Assembly: GCA_963674475.2 (NCBI GenBank) | Contig: CAXXFQ010000004.1 | Location: forward strand, 1 to 53,148 | Reading direction: 5' to 3' | Length of the DNA stretch: 53,148 nucleotides | Origin: CAXXFQ01 sp963674475 | GTDB lineage: Bacteria > Planctomycetota > Planctomycetia > Pirellulales > Thermoguttaceae | Shown: piece after piece, positions 28,358 through 36,695 of the stretch | Numbering within the stretch: position 1 is the first letter of the stretch | Layout: each line of letters begins with the position of its first letter | Notes under the pieces: model-generated | Database searches by the model: none | Told to the model about the DNA's origin: nothing | What the model saw: the letters and a program-made list of their open reading frames with translations, nothing else | Position numbers and translations under genes: made by a program

Positions 28358-28501
28358 CAGTCAGCCCGCGGCGAAGCCAAGCTAACCACAAAAATGCTGG
28401 CAGTGTATCATAGCTGTCATTGTGGATTACTCCGACGGTCTCCTAGTGCAAGAATCCCCCACTCGCACCCACATGTCCGGGAATCATCTCCCGCGAGTGC
28501 G

Positions 28502-28550
28502 GCAGGATAGGAATCCTGCAATACGTGGGAGCGAGATAGGAATCTCGCTC
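28502..28550. terminator. Two tandem hairpins with the same AGGA loop, 3' of the SDR gene
   Basis: GCAGGAT-AGGA-ATCCTGC (28502-28519) and GAGCGAGAT-AGGA-ATCTCGCTC (28529-28550) are two perfect stems of 7 and 9 bp. They lie just after the stop of the minus-strand SDR gene (28565). No T-run follows, so they may be REP-type repeats and not intrinsic terminators. Confidence 0.4.
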
Positions 28551-28564
28551 CAGCGAACCTGAGC

Positions 28565-29356
28565 TTACGAATCTGGATGTAACAGGCGGCCCTCCATTCC
28601 GCCGGCGATGGGTAGGATTGTTCCAGTGAGATGTCCAGCCAGTCGATCGGAGGCGAAAAAGACAATCGCCGCGGCAACGTCATGCGGTTCGGCGATTTTT
28701 TCCATCGCCATCGTGGCTTGCACACGCCGTATCAACCGTGGATCGTTGAGGCCGAACGCCGCCATGGGCGTCTTAGTCCACCCGGGACAGACACAGTTCA
28801 CCCGCCCCCGCGACGCCAGCCGAACGATCTCGTTCTTCAAACTCAGCGTCAGACCGTACACCATGGCAGCCTTGGCGGCGGCATAGTCGGCGTGATCCGC
28901 TTCGCCGAATAGGGCGGCGGTCGAACCGACCAGCACGATTGACGCGGATTGGCGTGGTTTGTCGGCCAAGTGTCGCAAAAACGCACGGCAAGTGAAAAAC
29001 GCGCTATCCAAGTCAGCCGCGAGTGTTTCCCGCCACTGGTCGAGGGACATCTCATGTAGTGGTACCGACTCGCTATTGAAAATACCGGCGTTGACCACAA
29101 CGGTGTTGATCTGCGGAAAACTCTGCAGGGCTTCCGTGAACATTCGCTCAACCTGCTGCTCGTCGCGCAAATCGGCCTGGACGGTCAGGTTCGGTACCTG
29201 GAGTTGCTGCTGTAACTCAGTTAACAACTTGGATTGTTTGTGATAGTGCAGAATCAATTGTGCCCTCTCCGCCGCAAAAGCCTTCGCTGTCGCCAGGCCA
29301 ATCCCGCCCGAAGCACCCGTGATCAAGACAGTCGTGCTATCCAACTCAGTATTCAT
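28565..29356 (-). CDS. Short-chain dehydrogenase/reductase
   Basis: 263 aa Rossmann-fold oxidoreductase of the classical SDR family. TGASGGIGLATAKAFA (residues about 13-28) is the dinucleotide site, VVVNAGIF (near 85) the NAG motif, VGSTAALFGEADHADYAAAK holds the catalytic Ser and the YxxxK pair (near 144-160), and CVCPGWTKTPM follows (near 187). The residues after the nucleotide site (LILHYHKQSK) suggest NADP(H). The sequence is FabG-like, but the substrate cannot be read. It stands alone between the IS1182 element and a REP-like repeat, transcribed away from 29619. Confidence 0.88.
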   Translation of the reverse strand: MNTELDSTTVLITGASGGIGLATAKAFAAERAQLILHYHKQSKLLTELQQQLQVPNLTVQADLRDEQQVERMFTEALQSFPQINTVVVNAGIFNSESVPLHEMSLDQWRETLAADLDSAFFTCRAFLRHLADKPRQSASIVLVGSTAALFGEADHADYAAAKAAMVYGLTLSLKNEIVRLASRGRVNCVCPGWTKTPMAAFGLNDPRLIRRVQATMAMEKIAEPHDVAAAIVFFASDRLAGHLTGTILPIAGGMEGRLLHPDS

Positions 29357-29394
29357 AAGCGTATTTATACTCTACGGTCCAAAACAGATTCAAT

Positions 29395-29450
29395 AAACTT
29401 CCGGTGTCAGAGGGAGGGCGAGGCTCCTGCCGAGCCACGGCTCGCTGTGT
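29395..29450. repeat. GC-rich intergenic repeat of the GAGGGCGAGGCTCC type
   Basis: GAGGGCGAGGCTCCTGCCGA continues with GCCACGGCTCGC; GCGAG...CTCGC and GGCTC...GAGCC give a hairpin. I recall similar dispersed palindromes from planctomycete intergenic regions. The rest of 29357-29618 has no gene. Confidence 0.35.
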
Positions 29451-29618
29451 GTCTCACCTTCTCCATATGGCGCCTATTTGTACAAGAACAGGGGCACCGA
29501 TGCGGTCTCGCTGTCATGATACCAAGTTGGAACTCACTTTCCTCACCACTGGTCTGCCGCTAGCATGATCAAAACTGACATTAAACCGCTATAGGAGTAA
29601 TGGGGAGACTGGGGCCCA

Positions 29619-30527
29619 ATGACAGATCACGGTCAGAACAGTGCCGAGTATACATCACATTCCAATCTGGAAATCGACACCGCATCTGATCTGTTTGATG
29701 ATACCGGCACACTCATTACAGATGTTACCTGTCGGCGTTGTGGTTACAACCTACGTGGCCTACTCACTGGCGGTCGCTGTCCCGAATGCGGCATGCCCAT
29801 TGGGCTTTCCACCCGCAGTGACCAACTCCGGTATGCTGATCCCATATGGGTCGAGCGGCTAGTTAAAGGCGGCAAATACGTTGTCTACTCTGTCATCGGG
29901 TTGATTCCTAGTATGCTACTTGCTGATCTAGTGGGAGATATGTTCCGGGGCGCATGGCTATATGTGTTTACCTTAATTGTCGGGTTGTGGCTCATGGCAC
30001 TCTGGGCTCTTATCTATTATGGCGTCTGCCTGATTACTTCCCCAGATCCCAATCACCCAGGCAAAGAGCGCCTTTATATTCCCCGATTAGTTCGCATCGC
30101 TGTCCTGATTGGCGCTCTTGGTCAGATTGTTTATTGGGTAAATGAGATGTTCTTTCGACTATCGATGATCACAACGACCTCTTCAATGATCCTGGATAGA
30201 TTTAGCACGTGGTGTACATTTATCGCTAGTATTGGATCCTTGGCTTACTTGCAGTGTGTTGCTCAGCTTGCTCGGCGAATTCCTGACTCAGAGCTCTTTG
30301 TCTTTGCCCGCAACTTATTTGTCTCGAACATGATCTATCTCGCGGTTGTTATTCTCTATGCCATAACCTTTTTGGGCGCCCCTGTCACAGGTTTATTCAT
30401 TTTCTTGGTTGGTCTCATACTATTTATCGCCTTCATTTACTGGCAAATAAAACTCAATAAAGCTATCATTGAACTGGCCTGGATAGCCCGCGCCACAGGG
30501 GGTAATTGGCCACAGGACACTCACTAG
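29619..30527 (+). CDS. Zinc-ribbon multi-pass membrane protein
   Basis: 302 aa. N-terminal zinc ribbon CRRCGYNLRGLLTGGRCPEC (about residues 40-59), the planctomycete CxxCGY-LRG type, then about six hydrophobic segments (for example YVVYSVIGLIPSMLLADLVG, WLYVFTLIVGLWLMALWALI, NLFVSNMIYLAVVILYAITF, VTGLFIFLVGLILFIAFIYW). A GGAG lies about 11 nt before the ATG. The family is common in planctomycetes and its function is unknown. It is monocistronic. The same ribbon occurs in the candidate immunity protein at 11812-12150. Confidence 0.75.
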   Translation: MTDHGQNSAEYTSHSNLEIDTASDLFDDTGTLITDVTCRRCGYNLRGLLTGGRCPECGMPIGLSTRSDQLRYADPIWVERLVKGGKYVVYSVIGLIPSMLLADLVGDMFRGAWLYVFTLIVGLWLMALWALIYYGVCLITSPDPNHPGKERLYIPRLVRIAVLIGALGQIVYWVNEMFFRLSMITTTSSMILDRFSTWCTFIASIGSLAYLQCVAQLARRIPDSELFVFARNLFVSNMIYLAVVILYAITFLGAPVTGLFIFLVGLILFIAFIYWQIKLNKAIIELAWIARATGGNWPQDTH

Positions 30528-30587
30528 CTTATTATGCCCTGCACGCCTAGTCCACCCCGACGTGCTAACTTGACTTTCCGTGGACGA

Positions 30588-30950
30588 CTAATTACGCGAA
30601 GAACTTGATGTCTCAACCTGCTCCGGCGGCAAGATGTTTACCATCTGACCAAGCAGTTCGGCACTTTCGGTCAATCCGCAGGCGGCGGCGAGGGCTTTGA
30701 CCTGGGCTTGGCGCAGAGCGTTCGGATCCATACCGCACAAGCGCGCCAAAACGTATGCCCGACAGACACGGACGTGGTAGAGCGGTTGACCGCCATGTCC
30801 ACCGACCCGCAGCAGGTCGTCTTGTTGTCGCAACCAGGAAGGTGAACGCCGAAACCAGCGGGCGGCTTCGTGCGGCGTCATGAGTTCTTGGGGCACATCG
30901 GTCATGAGCATGTTCTCCATAACAGGGACCAATCTTTCTCGGCGGTGCAT
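30588..30950 (-). CDS. Helix-turn-helix DNA-binding protein (excisionase/MerR-like)
   Basis: 120 aa. The core LMTPHEAARWFRRSPSWLRQ resembles the winged HTH of excisionase/MerR-type proteins, followed by PLYHVRVCRAYVLARLCGMD. The ATG at 30950 has a strong AGTGGAGGG site 6 nt upstream; an internal ATG (MTDVPQELM) also has GGAG 9 nt upstream. The C-terminal 45 residues are helical with a Ser-rich end. No integrase neighbours it, so it may be a stand-alone regulator or a relic of a mobile element. Confidence 0.6.
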   Translation of the reverse strand: MHRRERLVPVMENMLMTDVPQELMTPHEAARWFRRSPSWLRQQDDLLRVGGHGGQPLYHVRVCRAYVLARLCGMDPNALRQAQVKALAAACGLTESAELLGQMVNILPPEQVETSSSSRN

Positions 30951-31076
30951 TATAGCCCTCCACTTCGCCGCAAGTCAAGGAATACAAGATTATCTAGTAC
31001 AGATAGATTCGCCTTCGTTCGAACACTGGTCCTTAACAGTCGCCACGGCAGTCAAAATGAACTGGTAGTGATGTAG

Positions 31077-31149
31077 CGACCGGCGTCTCGCCGGTCGTAG
31101 AAAACCAGGATAGCCGCTTTGGGCTTGCGGCCTGTGCGGCGCAGGCCGC
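31077..31149. repeat. Two REP-like palindromes downstream of glgB
   Basis: CGACCGGCG-TCT-CGCCGGTCG (31077-31097) and GCGGCCTG...CAGGCCGC (31127-31149) are strong hairpins just after the glgB stop and may serve as its terminator. The first belongs to the GTAGCG-[A/G]CCGG family also seen at 36304-36420. Confidence 0.5.
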
Positions 31150-31171
31150 TATAAAAAGGCAAAGACACTTT

Positions 31172-33217
31172 TTAGACCGGAGCGAGCACCAATGCCGTCC
31201 GGGCCGGCACGTAGATTTGAATACTCTGCGCTAATCCGTCGCTGCCGGCTTGCTGCCAGGCATACATCTGTCCCGCCAGTACCTCCGCGTGGCCGCCGAG
31301 CCAGAGCTCATCCGTGTTCAGAACCAGCCGGTAATCCGTTTGTTCCGGCACGCCGATGCGGTAATCCGCGTATGACCGGTCGGGATGAAAATTAAATATG
31401 AATAGAAGCCGGCCACGGCGATATATCAGGAGCTTGTGATCCTCGTGGATATGTATCGATTCCCACCGTGGCAGAGCCAGCAGATTATGCTTGAGGTCAA
31501 GTTGTAACATGGCTCGATCAAAGGCCGCCAAGTCACAATAGCGCAGCATCGGATCATCGGCGAGTGACCATTGCCGGCGAGCGTATTTAAATGAGAATTG
31601 ATTTCCTGCGCGCGGGAAATCGATCCACTCCGGGTGCCCGAACTCGTTACCCATGAAGTTAAGATAACCCTCGCCGCCGAGGGAGAAGGTGAGCAGGCGA
31701 AACATCTTGTGCAGGGCCATGCCGCGCTCGACCACCAGGTTCTGGCTGCCCTTGTTCATGTGGTAATAGATGTTGGCCTCCATCAATCGCATGGCGATGG
31801 TTTTGTCGCCAACCAAAGCTTGATCGTGACTTTCCGCGTAGGCGACATGCTTCTCGCCTTTGCGGCGGTTAGTGAGCGTGTGATACAGATCGCTCATCGA
31901 CCATTCTTCATCACGCTGATCCGCCAGCAGCTTGATCCAGTAATCGGGGATGCCCATCGCGAGTCGATAGTCGAAGCCGAGACCACCCTCGGCGATCGGG
32001 CGCGCCAAGCCGACCATGCCGGAGACGTCCTCGGCGATAGTGAGCGCTTGCGGCCGTATTGAATGCGTCAACTGATTGGCAAGCTGTAAGTATGTAACGG
32101 CATCCTCATCGACGCGGGGAGGGAAATAGTCATCGTAGCCGCTGAAGCCCTGGCCCAAGCCATGATCGAGATACAACATGCTTGTAACGCCGTCAAAACG
32201 GAAGCCGTCAAAACGGTATTCCTCCAGCCAAAAACGAACATTGCTGAGCAGAAAACGCAAGACCTCCCATTTGCCATAATCAAAGCATAGCGAATCCCAA
32301 GCCGGATGTTGACCGCGCGCCCCGGCGTGGAAATAGTGATGGTCCGTACCGTCGAAGTAATTCAAACCCTCGTTAATGTTCTTGACGGCGTGACTGTGCA
32401 CCAGGTCCAGCAATACCAGCAATCCATGTCCGTGAGCCGTATCGATCAGGGCCATCAACTCCTCCGGCGTGCCAAACCGTGACGAGGCCGCGAAGAAGCT
32501 GCTGACTTGATAGCCGAACGATCCATAATAAGGATGTTCCTGGATGGCCATCAACTGGATGGCGTTGTAGCCGGCCGCGACGATGCGTGGCAGGACATTC
32601 TCGGTAAATTCATGATACGTACCGATGCGCTCTGCCTCTACTGCCATCCCGACGTGAGTTTCGTAGATCCGCGGATTACCTTGCAGCCGTAGTGTCGGAT
32701 GTTGCCAGGTGTAAGGTTCCGGCGGATTCCAGTATTGGCCACAAAAATCATGCGAATGCTCGTCGCGGATGCTGCGGCGGATGTAAGCCGGTACACGATC
32801 TCGAGCGCTCCCCCCACTATGGACATGCACCTTCAGACTACAGCCATGCACAAACCGCTTGGCGCAGTCAGTATCCGGCAGAAATATGCTCCATACGCCA
32901 TATTGGTCGCGTTTCAGCGGGTTTTTCGCCCGATCCCAATCGTTGAAATCGCCTGTCAGAAACAAGGCATCAGCGCCCGGGGCCCATTCGCGATACCAAA
33001 CTCCCGGCCGGCCATCACATTCACCACGGTTAAAACCAAAATATTCGTAGCCGCGGCTGAATTGTTCGAGCGTGCCTTCAGCATCCAGGACACGCTTCAA
33101 CGTCGTTTGATAGTGCTCAAACCGGCGGCGGAGGGCGTCTGCATATGGTTCCAGCCAGGGATCCAGATCGATCAGGCCGGTACCATCCGGACGCGGCGAT
33201 TTCTCAGCAGGTATCAT
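31172..33217 (-). CDS. glgB: 1,4-alpha-glucan branching enzyme
   Basis: 681 aa, complete. It transfers glucan segments to form alpha-1,6 branches in glycogen. The N-terminal CBM48-like part has FNRGECDGRPGVWYREWAPG and LTGDFNDWDRAKNPLKRDQY (about residues 57-105). GH13 motifs: LLDLVHSHAV (near 272), RFDGVTSMLY with the nucleophile Asp (near 339), AEDVSG with the acid/base Glu (near 395) and YAESHDQALVG (near 461). The form with MGNEFGHPEWIDFPR and an all-beta C-terminus is closer to the eukaryote-type/short GlgB than to the E. coli enzyme. No other glg genes are nearby. A partial copy of its 5' end lies at 35336-35425. Confidence 0.93.
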   Translation of the reverse strand: MIPAEKSPRPDGTGLIDLDPWLEPYADALRRRFEHYQTTLKRVLDAEGTLEQFSRGYEYFGFNRGECDGRPGVWYREWAPGADALFLTGDFNDWDRAKNPLKRDQYGVWSIFLPDTDCAKRFVHGCSLKVHVHSGGSARDRVPAYIRRSIRDEHSHDFCGQYWNPPEPYTWQHPTLRLQGNPRIYETHVGMAVEAERIGTYHEFTENVLPRIVAAGYNAIQLMAIQEHPYYGSFGYQVSSFFAASSRFGTPEELMALIDTAHGHGLLVLLDLVHSHAVKNINEGLNYFDGTDHHYFHAGARGQHPAWDSLCFDYGKWEVLRFLLSNVRFWLEEYRFDGFRFDGVTSMLYLDHGLGQGFSGYDDYFPPRVDEDAVTYLQLANQLTHSIRPQALTIAEDVSGMVGLARPIAEGGLGFDYRLAMGIPDYWIKLLADQRDEEWSMSDLYHTLTNRRKGEKHVAYAESHDQALVGDKTIAMRLMEANIYYHMNKGSQNLVVERGMALHKMFRLLTFSLGGEGYLNFMGNEFGHPEWIDFPRAGNQFSFKYARRQWSLADDPMLRYCDLAAFDRAMLQLDLKHNLLALPRWESIHIHEDHKLLIYRRGRLLFIFNFHPDRSYADYRIGVPEQTDYRLVLNTDELWLGGHAEVLAGQMYAWQQAGSDGLAQSIQIYVPARTALVLAPV

Positions 33218-33304
33218 GGTTGGATTCTATGCGTAGGTCGCAAGACACCCAAGGCGCATAGTTCAAGAACATACGGCTGCGAAATCGCACAACTTCGATC
33301 CGAG

Positions 33305-33481
33305 TCACGCGCCTCCAAACGCCATGTCCGCGATCTGTGCAATAGACAATCCGATCAGGTTCGAAATACCGCTAGAGACTCCCGACGTGACGCCGTCGCG
33401 TACGGCATCCACACAGCCGCCAACGAAAAAACACACACCCAATAGTATCACACATGCGTATAGGTACTTAGTCTTGCTCAT
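33305..33481 (-). CDS. Small lipoprotein (58 aa)
   Basis: MSKTKYLYACVILLGVCFFV followed by GGC gives a lipoprotein signal with a lipobox near residue 22. The mature part is short: VDAVRDGVTSGVSSGISNLI, ending ADMAFGGA. Its ATG overlaps the stop of the upstream lipoprotein (ATGA at 33478-33481), so the two are translationally coupled. Function unknown; the amphipathic mature peptide could lie on a membrane surface. Confidence 0.65.
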   Translation of the reverse strand: MSKTKYLYACVILLGVCFFVGGCVDAVRDGVTSGVSSGISNLIGLSIAQIADMAFGGA

Positions 33482-33855
33482 CGGTTTTCTCCGTTTGCCG
33501 GATTGGCTTCATACCTGGCCAACCGCTTTTCCAGAAGCTCGATTCGTCGTATCAGCGGGCTCTGTTTTGATTCCGCCTTCCACAAAGGAAGTGAAACTTC
33601 GACCATCACGAGGTTCTCGTTGTCCCCATTGCCGTCGTCCACATCGCGGCGGCGGTAGGACAAGCCGGTGTTTACCCCATTATCCCATTTGAATTCGATT
33701 CCCTGCTCGGCCGCCCAGCGATCGCTGTTTGTGTTGCTGGAGCCGCTGTGCCGGAATTCCGGGCCGAACTTCGTCTTGCTCCGAATTTCCTGCAATGTGC
33801 AACCCGAAACCAGCAACAAGATTACGCCGCTCGCCGCCCACAGTCTCACATTCAT
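33478..33855 (-). CDS. Lipoprotein of unknown function
   Basis: 125 aa from ATG 33855, with GGAG 8 nt upstream; the earlier in-frame start at 33888 is less likely. Signal and lipobox LWAASGVILLLVSGC (Cys near residue 17). The mature part has GIEFKWDNGVNTGLSYRRRD, then NLVMVEVSLPLW, an alternating pattern that looks like beta-hairpins, and an end helix (SPLIRRIELLEKRLARYEAN) that could form a coiled coil. Coupled to the 58-aa lipoprotein downstream. It lies 52 bp after the TauE/SafE permease gene on the same strand and may be in its operon. No family recognised. Confidence 0.65.
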   Translation of the reverse strand: MNVRLWAASGVILLLVSGCTLQEIRSKTKFGPEFRHSGSSNTNSDRWAAEQGIEFKWDNGVNTGLSYRRRDVDDGNGDNENLVMVEVSLPLWKAESKQSPLIRRIELLEKRLARYEANPANGENR

Positions 33856-33906
33856 TTGAATATCTCCGATGGGTGTAATTGTGTACATCCACGAACCGCA
33901 ACGCGG

Positions 33907-34831
33907 TTACCAAAGAAGTTTCGCTAACGCGAGAAGCCCCAATAGGCACGTGACCACGCCCACGCTGCCCCGCATGAATCCCTCGGGAATCTTTCGCACG
34001 GTGAGCGTGGCGATCGGGACGGAGAGCACCGCCCCCCAGTGTCAACGGGATGGCCAGCCACCAGTACAAACCGCCGCCCATCAACAGATAGGCCGCCAAG
34101 CCAACAAAGCAGGTGAGCCCCTCCGCCAGCGAAGTGATCGCCACGGCTTGTTTCGGTGACATGCCCGACACGACTTGGCCACCTGTTACAAGTGGGCCAT
34201 ACCCGCCACCGCTCAAGCCTTTGTTGAACGAAGCGACGGCCCCTAGAACAATGATGTGGCCGCGACGATACTGCAGTTGTCGGCGGATGGTTGCCAGAAT
34301 CACGATGCCGACCGAGAGGACGATCGCCGCTATGATCGCGGACAACCAGAATTTCGGGATACGCAAGGCGAGTGTTACGGCTGCGATGGTGCCGCAAACG
34401 CTGAAGACCGATAATAAGATCGTTGTTCCTCGGGCTTTATGATCTCGTAGGAAATCTACGTTGCCGTCGCGTTGGTGCAGCAGTCCGGCACTGATACCGG
34501 TCACGAATTCACTCAGCAGAACCGCTGGGACGATTTGTAGGGGGGCAAATCCGGCCAGAAGTAACAGCGGCGTTAGTGTCGTTCCATAACCCATGCCGAG
34601 GCTGGAGTCGATATACTCGCAAAACAGGGCGGCCAGGAATATTGTCAGCAAAGTGCCGGCTCCCAGCGCATCCTCGTGTTCGGGCAAGAACTGCAATTCC
34701 GGCCAGATCATCTGTACACTAAAGGCTAGTACGATCAGCAAAACGGCCACACCCCAAAGTCGGATTCGCCGGCTGCGAATGCTCGCTTTACCTACGCCAA
34801 TAAGTAGATTGCGTGACTTTTGCTTCCACAT
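33907..34831 (-). CDS. TauE/SafE-family membrane permease, one frameshift
   Basis: About 307 aa after one correction. TauE/SafE permeases are thought to export sulfite or organosulfonates. Visible repeats: TIFLAALFCEYIDSSLGMGY with GTTLTPLLLLAGFAPLQIVP (first half, near residue 65-105) and VASFNKGLSGGGYGPLVTGG with QVVSGMSPKQAVAITSLAEG (second half, near 205-245). At about 34037 one extra G in a G run breaks the frame. The corrected sequence continues AVLSVPIATLTVRKIPEGFM and ends LLALAKLLW at 33907. It lies downstream of the RHH protein gene and its operator, so it is probably regulated by it. Confidence 0.82.
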
Positions 34832-34940
34832 AAAACTTCTCCTGAATAACTGCGGCTGAATTAAATGAGCGTCTAACGCTTAGTGCGCAGACCTTCCTCG
34901 CAAAGGACTTAACGTCCCTAAAAACCTCCTGAAGCCCCGT

Positions 34941-35180
34941 CTATTCGATGTAACCTAGTGCTCGAAGTCGCTCGCGAACCGCCTTCACCTCTTCCATTGT
35001 CAGGCCGGAAGCGCCTAGATCCAGGCTTCCGCCACTGGCAACATCGCGAAGGACATGTACCGCAAATTCAGTAACACTTCTAAAACCCGTACCTTCAATG
35101 AGTTTTGATAAGTTCTGATATAACTCCGCCGGGATTTTGAGCGTTACACTCTTCTGAGCACCTCGCCCTTTTTGTGTCAA
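34941..35180 (-). CDS. Ribbon-helix-helix (CopG/Arc-like) DNA-binding protein
   Basis: 79 aa. SVTLKIPAELYQNLSKLIEG forms the ribbon and first helix, and GFRSVTEFAVHVLRDVASGG the second. The C-terminal tail (LTMEEVKAVRERLRALGYIE) is helical. It uses a TTG start at 35180 with GGAG 6 nt upstream; this Shine-Dalgarno lies inside a direct-repeat array next to a perfect palindrome (35183-35224), which looks like its own operator. The TauE/SafE gene follows 110 bp later on the same strand. Autorepression together with control of the permease is inferred from this layout. Confidence 0.7.
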   Translation of the reverse strand: MTQKGRGAQKSVTLKIPAELYQNLSKLIEGTGFRSVTEFAVHVLRDVASGGSLDLGASGLTMEEVKAVRERLRALGYIE

Positions 35181-35182
35181 AT

Positions 35183-35224
35183 AACACTCCTATGGCACTC
35201 CAATTAACACTCCTATAGGAGTGT
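35183..35224 (-). promoter_or_regulatory. Palindromic operator overlapping the Shine-Dalgarno of the RHH gene
   Basis: Perfect 18-bp palindrome ACACTCCTATAGGAGTGT at 35207-35224. On the minus strand there are three spaced GGAGTG units (GGAGTGT, GGAGTGC, GGAGTGT), the last of which is the ribosome site of the TTG start at 35180. RHH proteins bind such short tandem operators as cooperating dimers. Confidence 0.6.
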
Positions 35225-35335
35225 AACTCGGTTTTTCCGGGAAGTCAAATCCGTGTGTAAAAAATCCGGCAGTCGGCGTTGGAGGTGGATTGCGATTGTG
35301 TTCTTAATGCGTGGGGCAAGTGTAATGTTATCGGG

Positions 35336-35425
35336 AGGATTAAGATTGATCACGCGGATACTGTTCGGGTGCGGCGATTTCTCGGTAGATGACATGCATT
35401 GATTCTGTGCGCAGGTCGCGATTAC
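35336..35425 (-). pseudogene. Partial duplicate of the glgB leader and first codons
   Basis: ATG 35395 opens MSSTEKSPHPNSIRVINLNP, parallel to GlgB MIPAEKSPRPDGTGLIDLDP. The leader GCGACCTGCGCACAGAATC matches GCGACCTACGCATAGAATC before glgB. After about 20 codons the similarity ends and no enzyme follows. It is probably the remains of a second branching-enzyme gene or a tandem duplication. Confidence 0.5.
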
Positions 35426-35466
35426 TCCCAGACATGTTCATGCAGAACCTGCGATTAGAATTACTA

Positions 35467-36120
35467 TCAGGGCCACGTTCGGCGCCGCAGTACTAGAGCT
35501 CCCGCAATTAGCAAACCCAGACTGGTAGGCTCGGGAACCGTCAACTGCCACGCAAAACTGCCGGAGTATGATGGCTCGTATGGCACGGGATTATCCCCGA
35601 TCCAGTGGCGGTCCTCGCTGGATCCGATTGTCGGCGGATTATATACGGCATGTGCCCACTGGCTCTGGTCGAATTGGAGTCCCACGGCGATACGTTCATC
35701 GGCCGGAAGAAAGATGCCATGCCCGGCCAAGCTTTCCAGGCTCACCATTGTACGCACGCCGGGTGGGATTGCCGCCTCAGATTGGTCTACCTGTAAACTG
35801 CCCAGCAGAGTGCCGACCGGGCCGCCGTTCGGATTATCGAACAGGCGGAACTCTATCGTTCCCGTGAATCCGCGTGGCCCGCTGGTGTCAAAGTTGAGCA
35901 CGATTACATCAAGGTCGGTCAGTATACCGCCGCCAACGATCTGTAGATCATCCCAGACCATGTTGGTACTAAGTACGGCGTGGTTGGTCTGCGTTTGCAC
36001 ATTTGAGTAAACGATCTCGTCCGCCGACAGGTGAATTGTCATAGCTCCAGCGATGAATATCACCAGGCTAAGGTTGAAGTATCTACACGAACTCCTTCTA
36101 TATATCAGGAGCTGCTTCAT
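35467..36120 (-). CDS. PEP-CTERM exported protein
   Basis: 217 aa. N-terminal signal (YFNLSLVIFIAGAMTIHLSA), a beta-rich middle (IVGGGILTDLDVIVLNFDTS, GTIEFRLFDNPNGGPVGTLL, HWIGDNPVPYEPSYSGSFAW) and a classic PEP-CTERM tail: VPEPTSLGLLIAGALVLRRR. PEP-CTERM proteins are processed by an exosortase and are usually linked to exopolysaccharide or surface assembly; no exosortase gene is in the window. Monocistronic. Confidence 0.85.
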   Translation of the reverse strand: MKQLLIYRRSSCRYFNLSLVIFIAGAMTIHLSADEIVYSNVQTQTNHAVLSTNMVWDDLQIVGGGILTDLDVIVLNFDTSGPRGFTGTIEFRLFDNPNGGPVGTLLGSLQVDQSEAAIPPGVRTMVSLESLAGHGIFLPADERIAVGLQFDQSQWAHAVYNPPTIGSSEDRHWIGDNPVPYEPSYSGSFAWQLTVPEPTSLGLLIAGALVLRRRTWP

Positions 36121-36303
36121 CGTGTTCCCTCCGTCTACATGTCTTTATTGCATCGGATCACGGCGGATCAGGAAATCTGGTACTAAAGTCCATCGAATTC
36201 TAGGACCCGCTAATCACGAAAATCCAGCGAATACCACAAAAACTCGACGCTTGCGGCCGCAGATGATGGCCGGCACGGGTACTCCACGGGTGCTCAATAA
36301 AGT

Positions 36304-36420
36304 AGCGGCCGGTCTTCGTACCGGCCGAAATTTAACGTTTTGGTCACTGCACCAGCCGAAGTGCAGCGTCCGAGCCCGATACCAGCCGAAATGTAGCGGC
36401 CGGGCCCCGTACCGGCCGTC
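36304..36420. repeat. Three degenerate GTAGCGGCCGG repeats
   Basis: GTAGCGGCCGGTCTTCGTAC + CGGCCGAAA, a degenerate GCAGCGTCCGAGCCCGATAC copy, and GTAGCGGCCGGGCCCCGTAC + CGGCCG. They form hairpins and belong to the same family as 31073-31097. Confidence 0.5.
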
Positions 36421-36589
36421 TTCCTCCGTCCATTCTTAATTCTGAATTCGCTCTTCTGAATTCCAACCTGCCCCGTACCGGCAGTAGTTAGTGGGGCACC
36501 TGCTCTAAAAGTGGAGGACTATTGCCAAGTGGTATACAATGACGGTGGAAGTCATCCGTCTTTGGGGTAATTGCGATGCATTTTCCACG

Positions 36590-36690
36590 GCGGGTGCCCC
36601 ATTCTGTTTGAGAGTGGGGACAGACCATCATAGGGAGTTAGCGGGTGCCCCATCCTCTCTGAGGGTGGGGGACAGACAATCATAAGGAGT
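36590..36690. repeat. Two ~65-bp tandem repeats upstream of the STAND operon
   Basis: GCGGGTGCCCCAT followed by TCTGTTTGAGAGTGGGGACA and a second copy TCTCTGAGGGTGGGGGACAG, each ending ACA(A/T)CATA(A/G)GGAG. The last copy supplies the AAGGAG ribosome site of the gene at 36696. Function unknown. Confidence 0.5.
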
Positions 36691-36695
36691 TTGCC

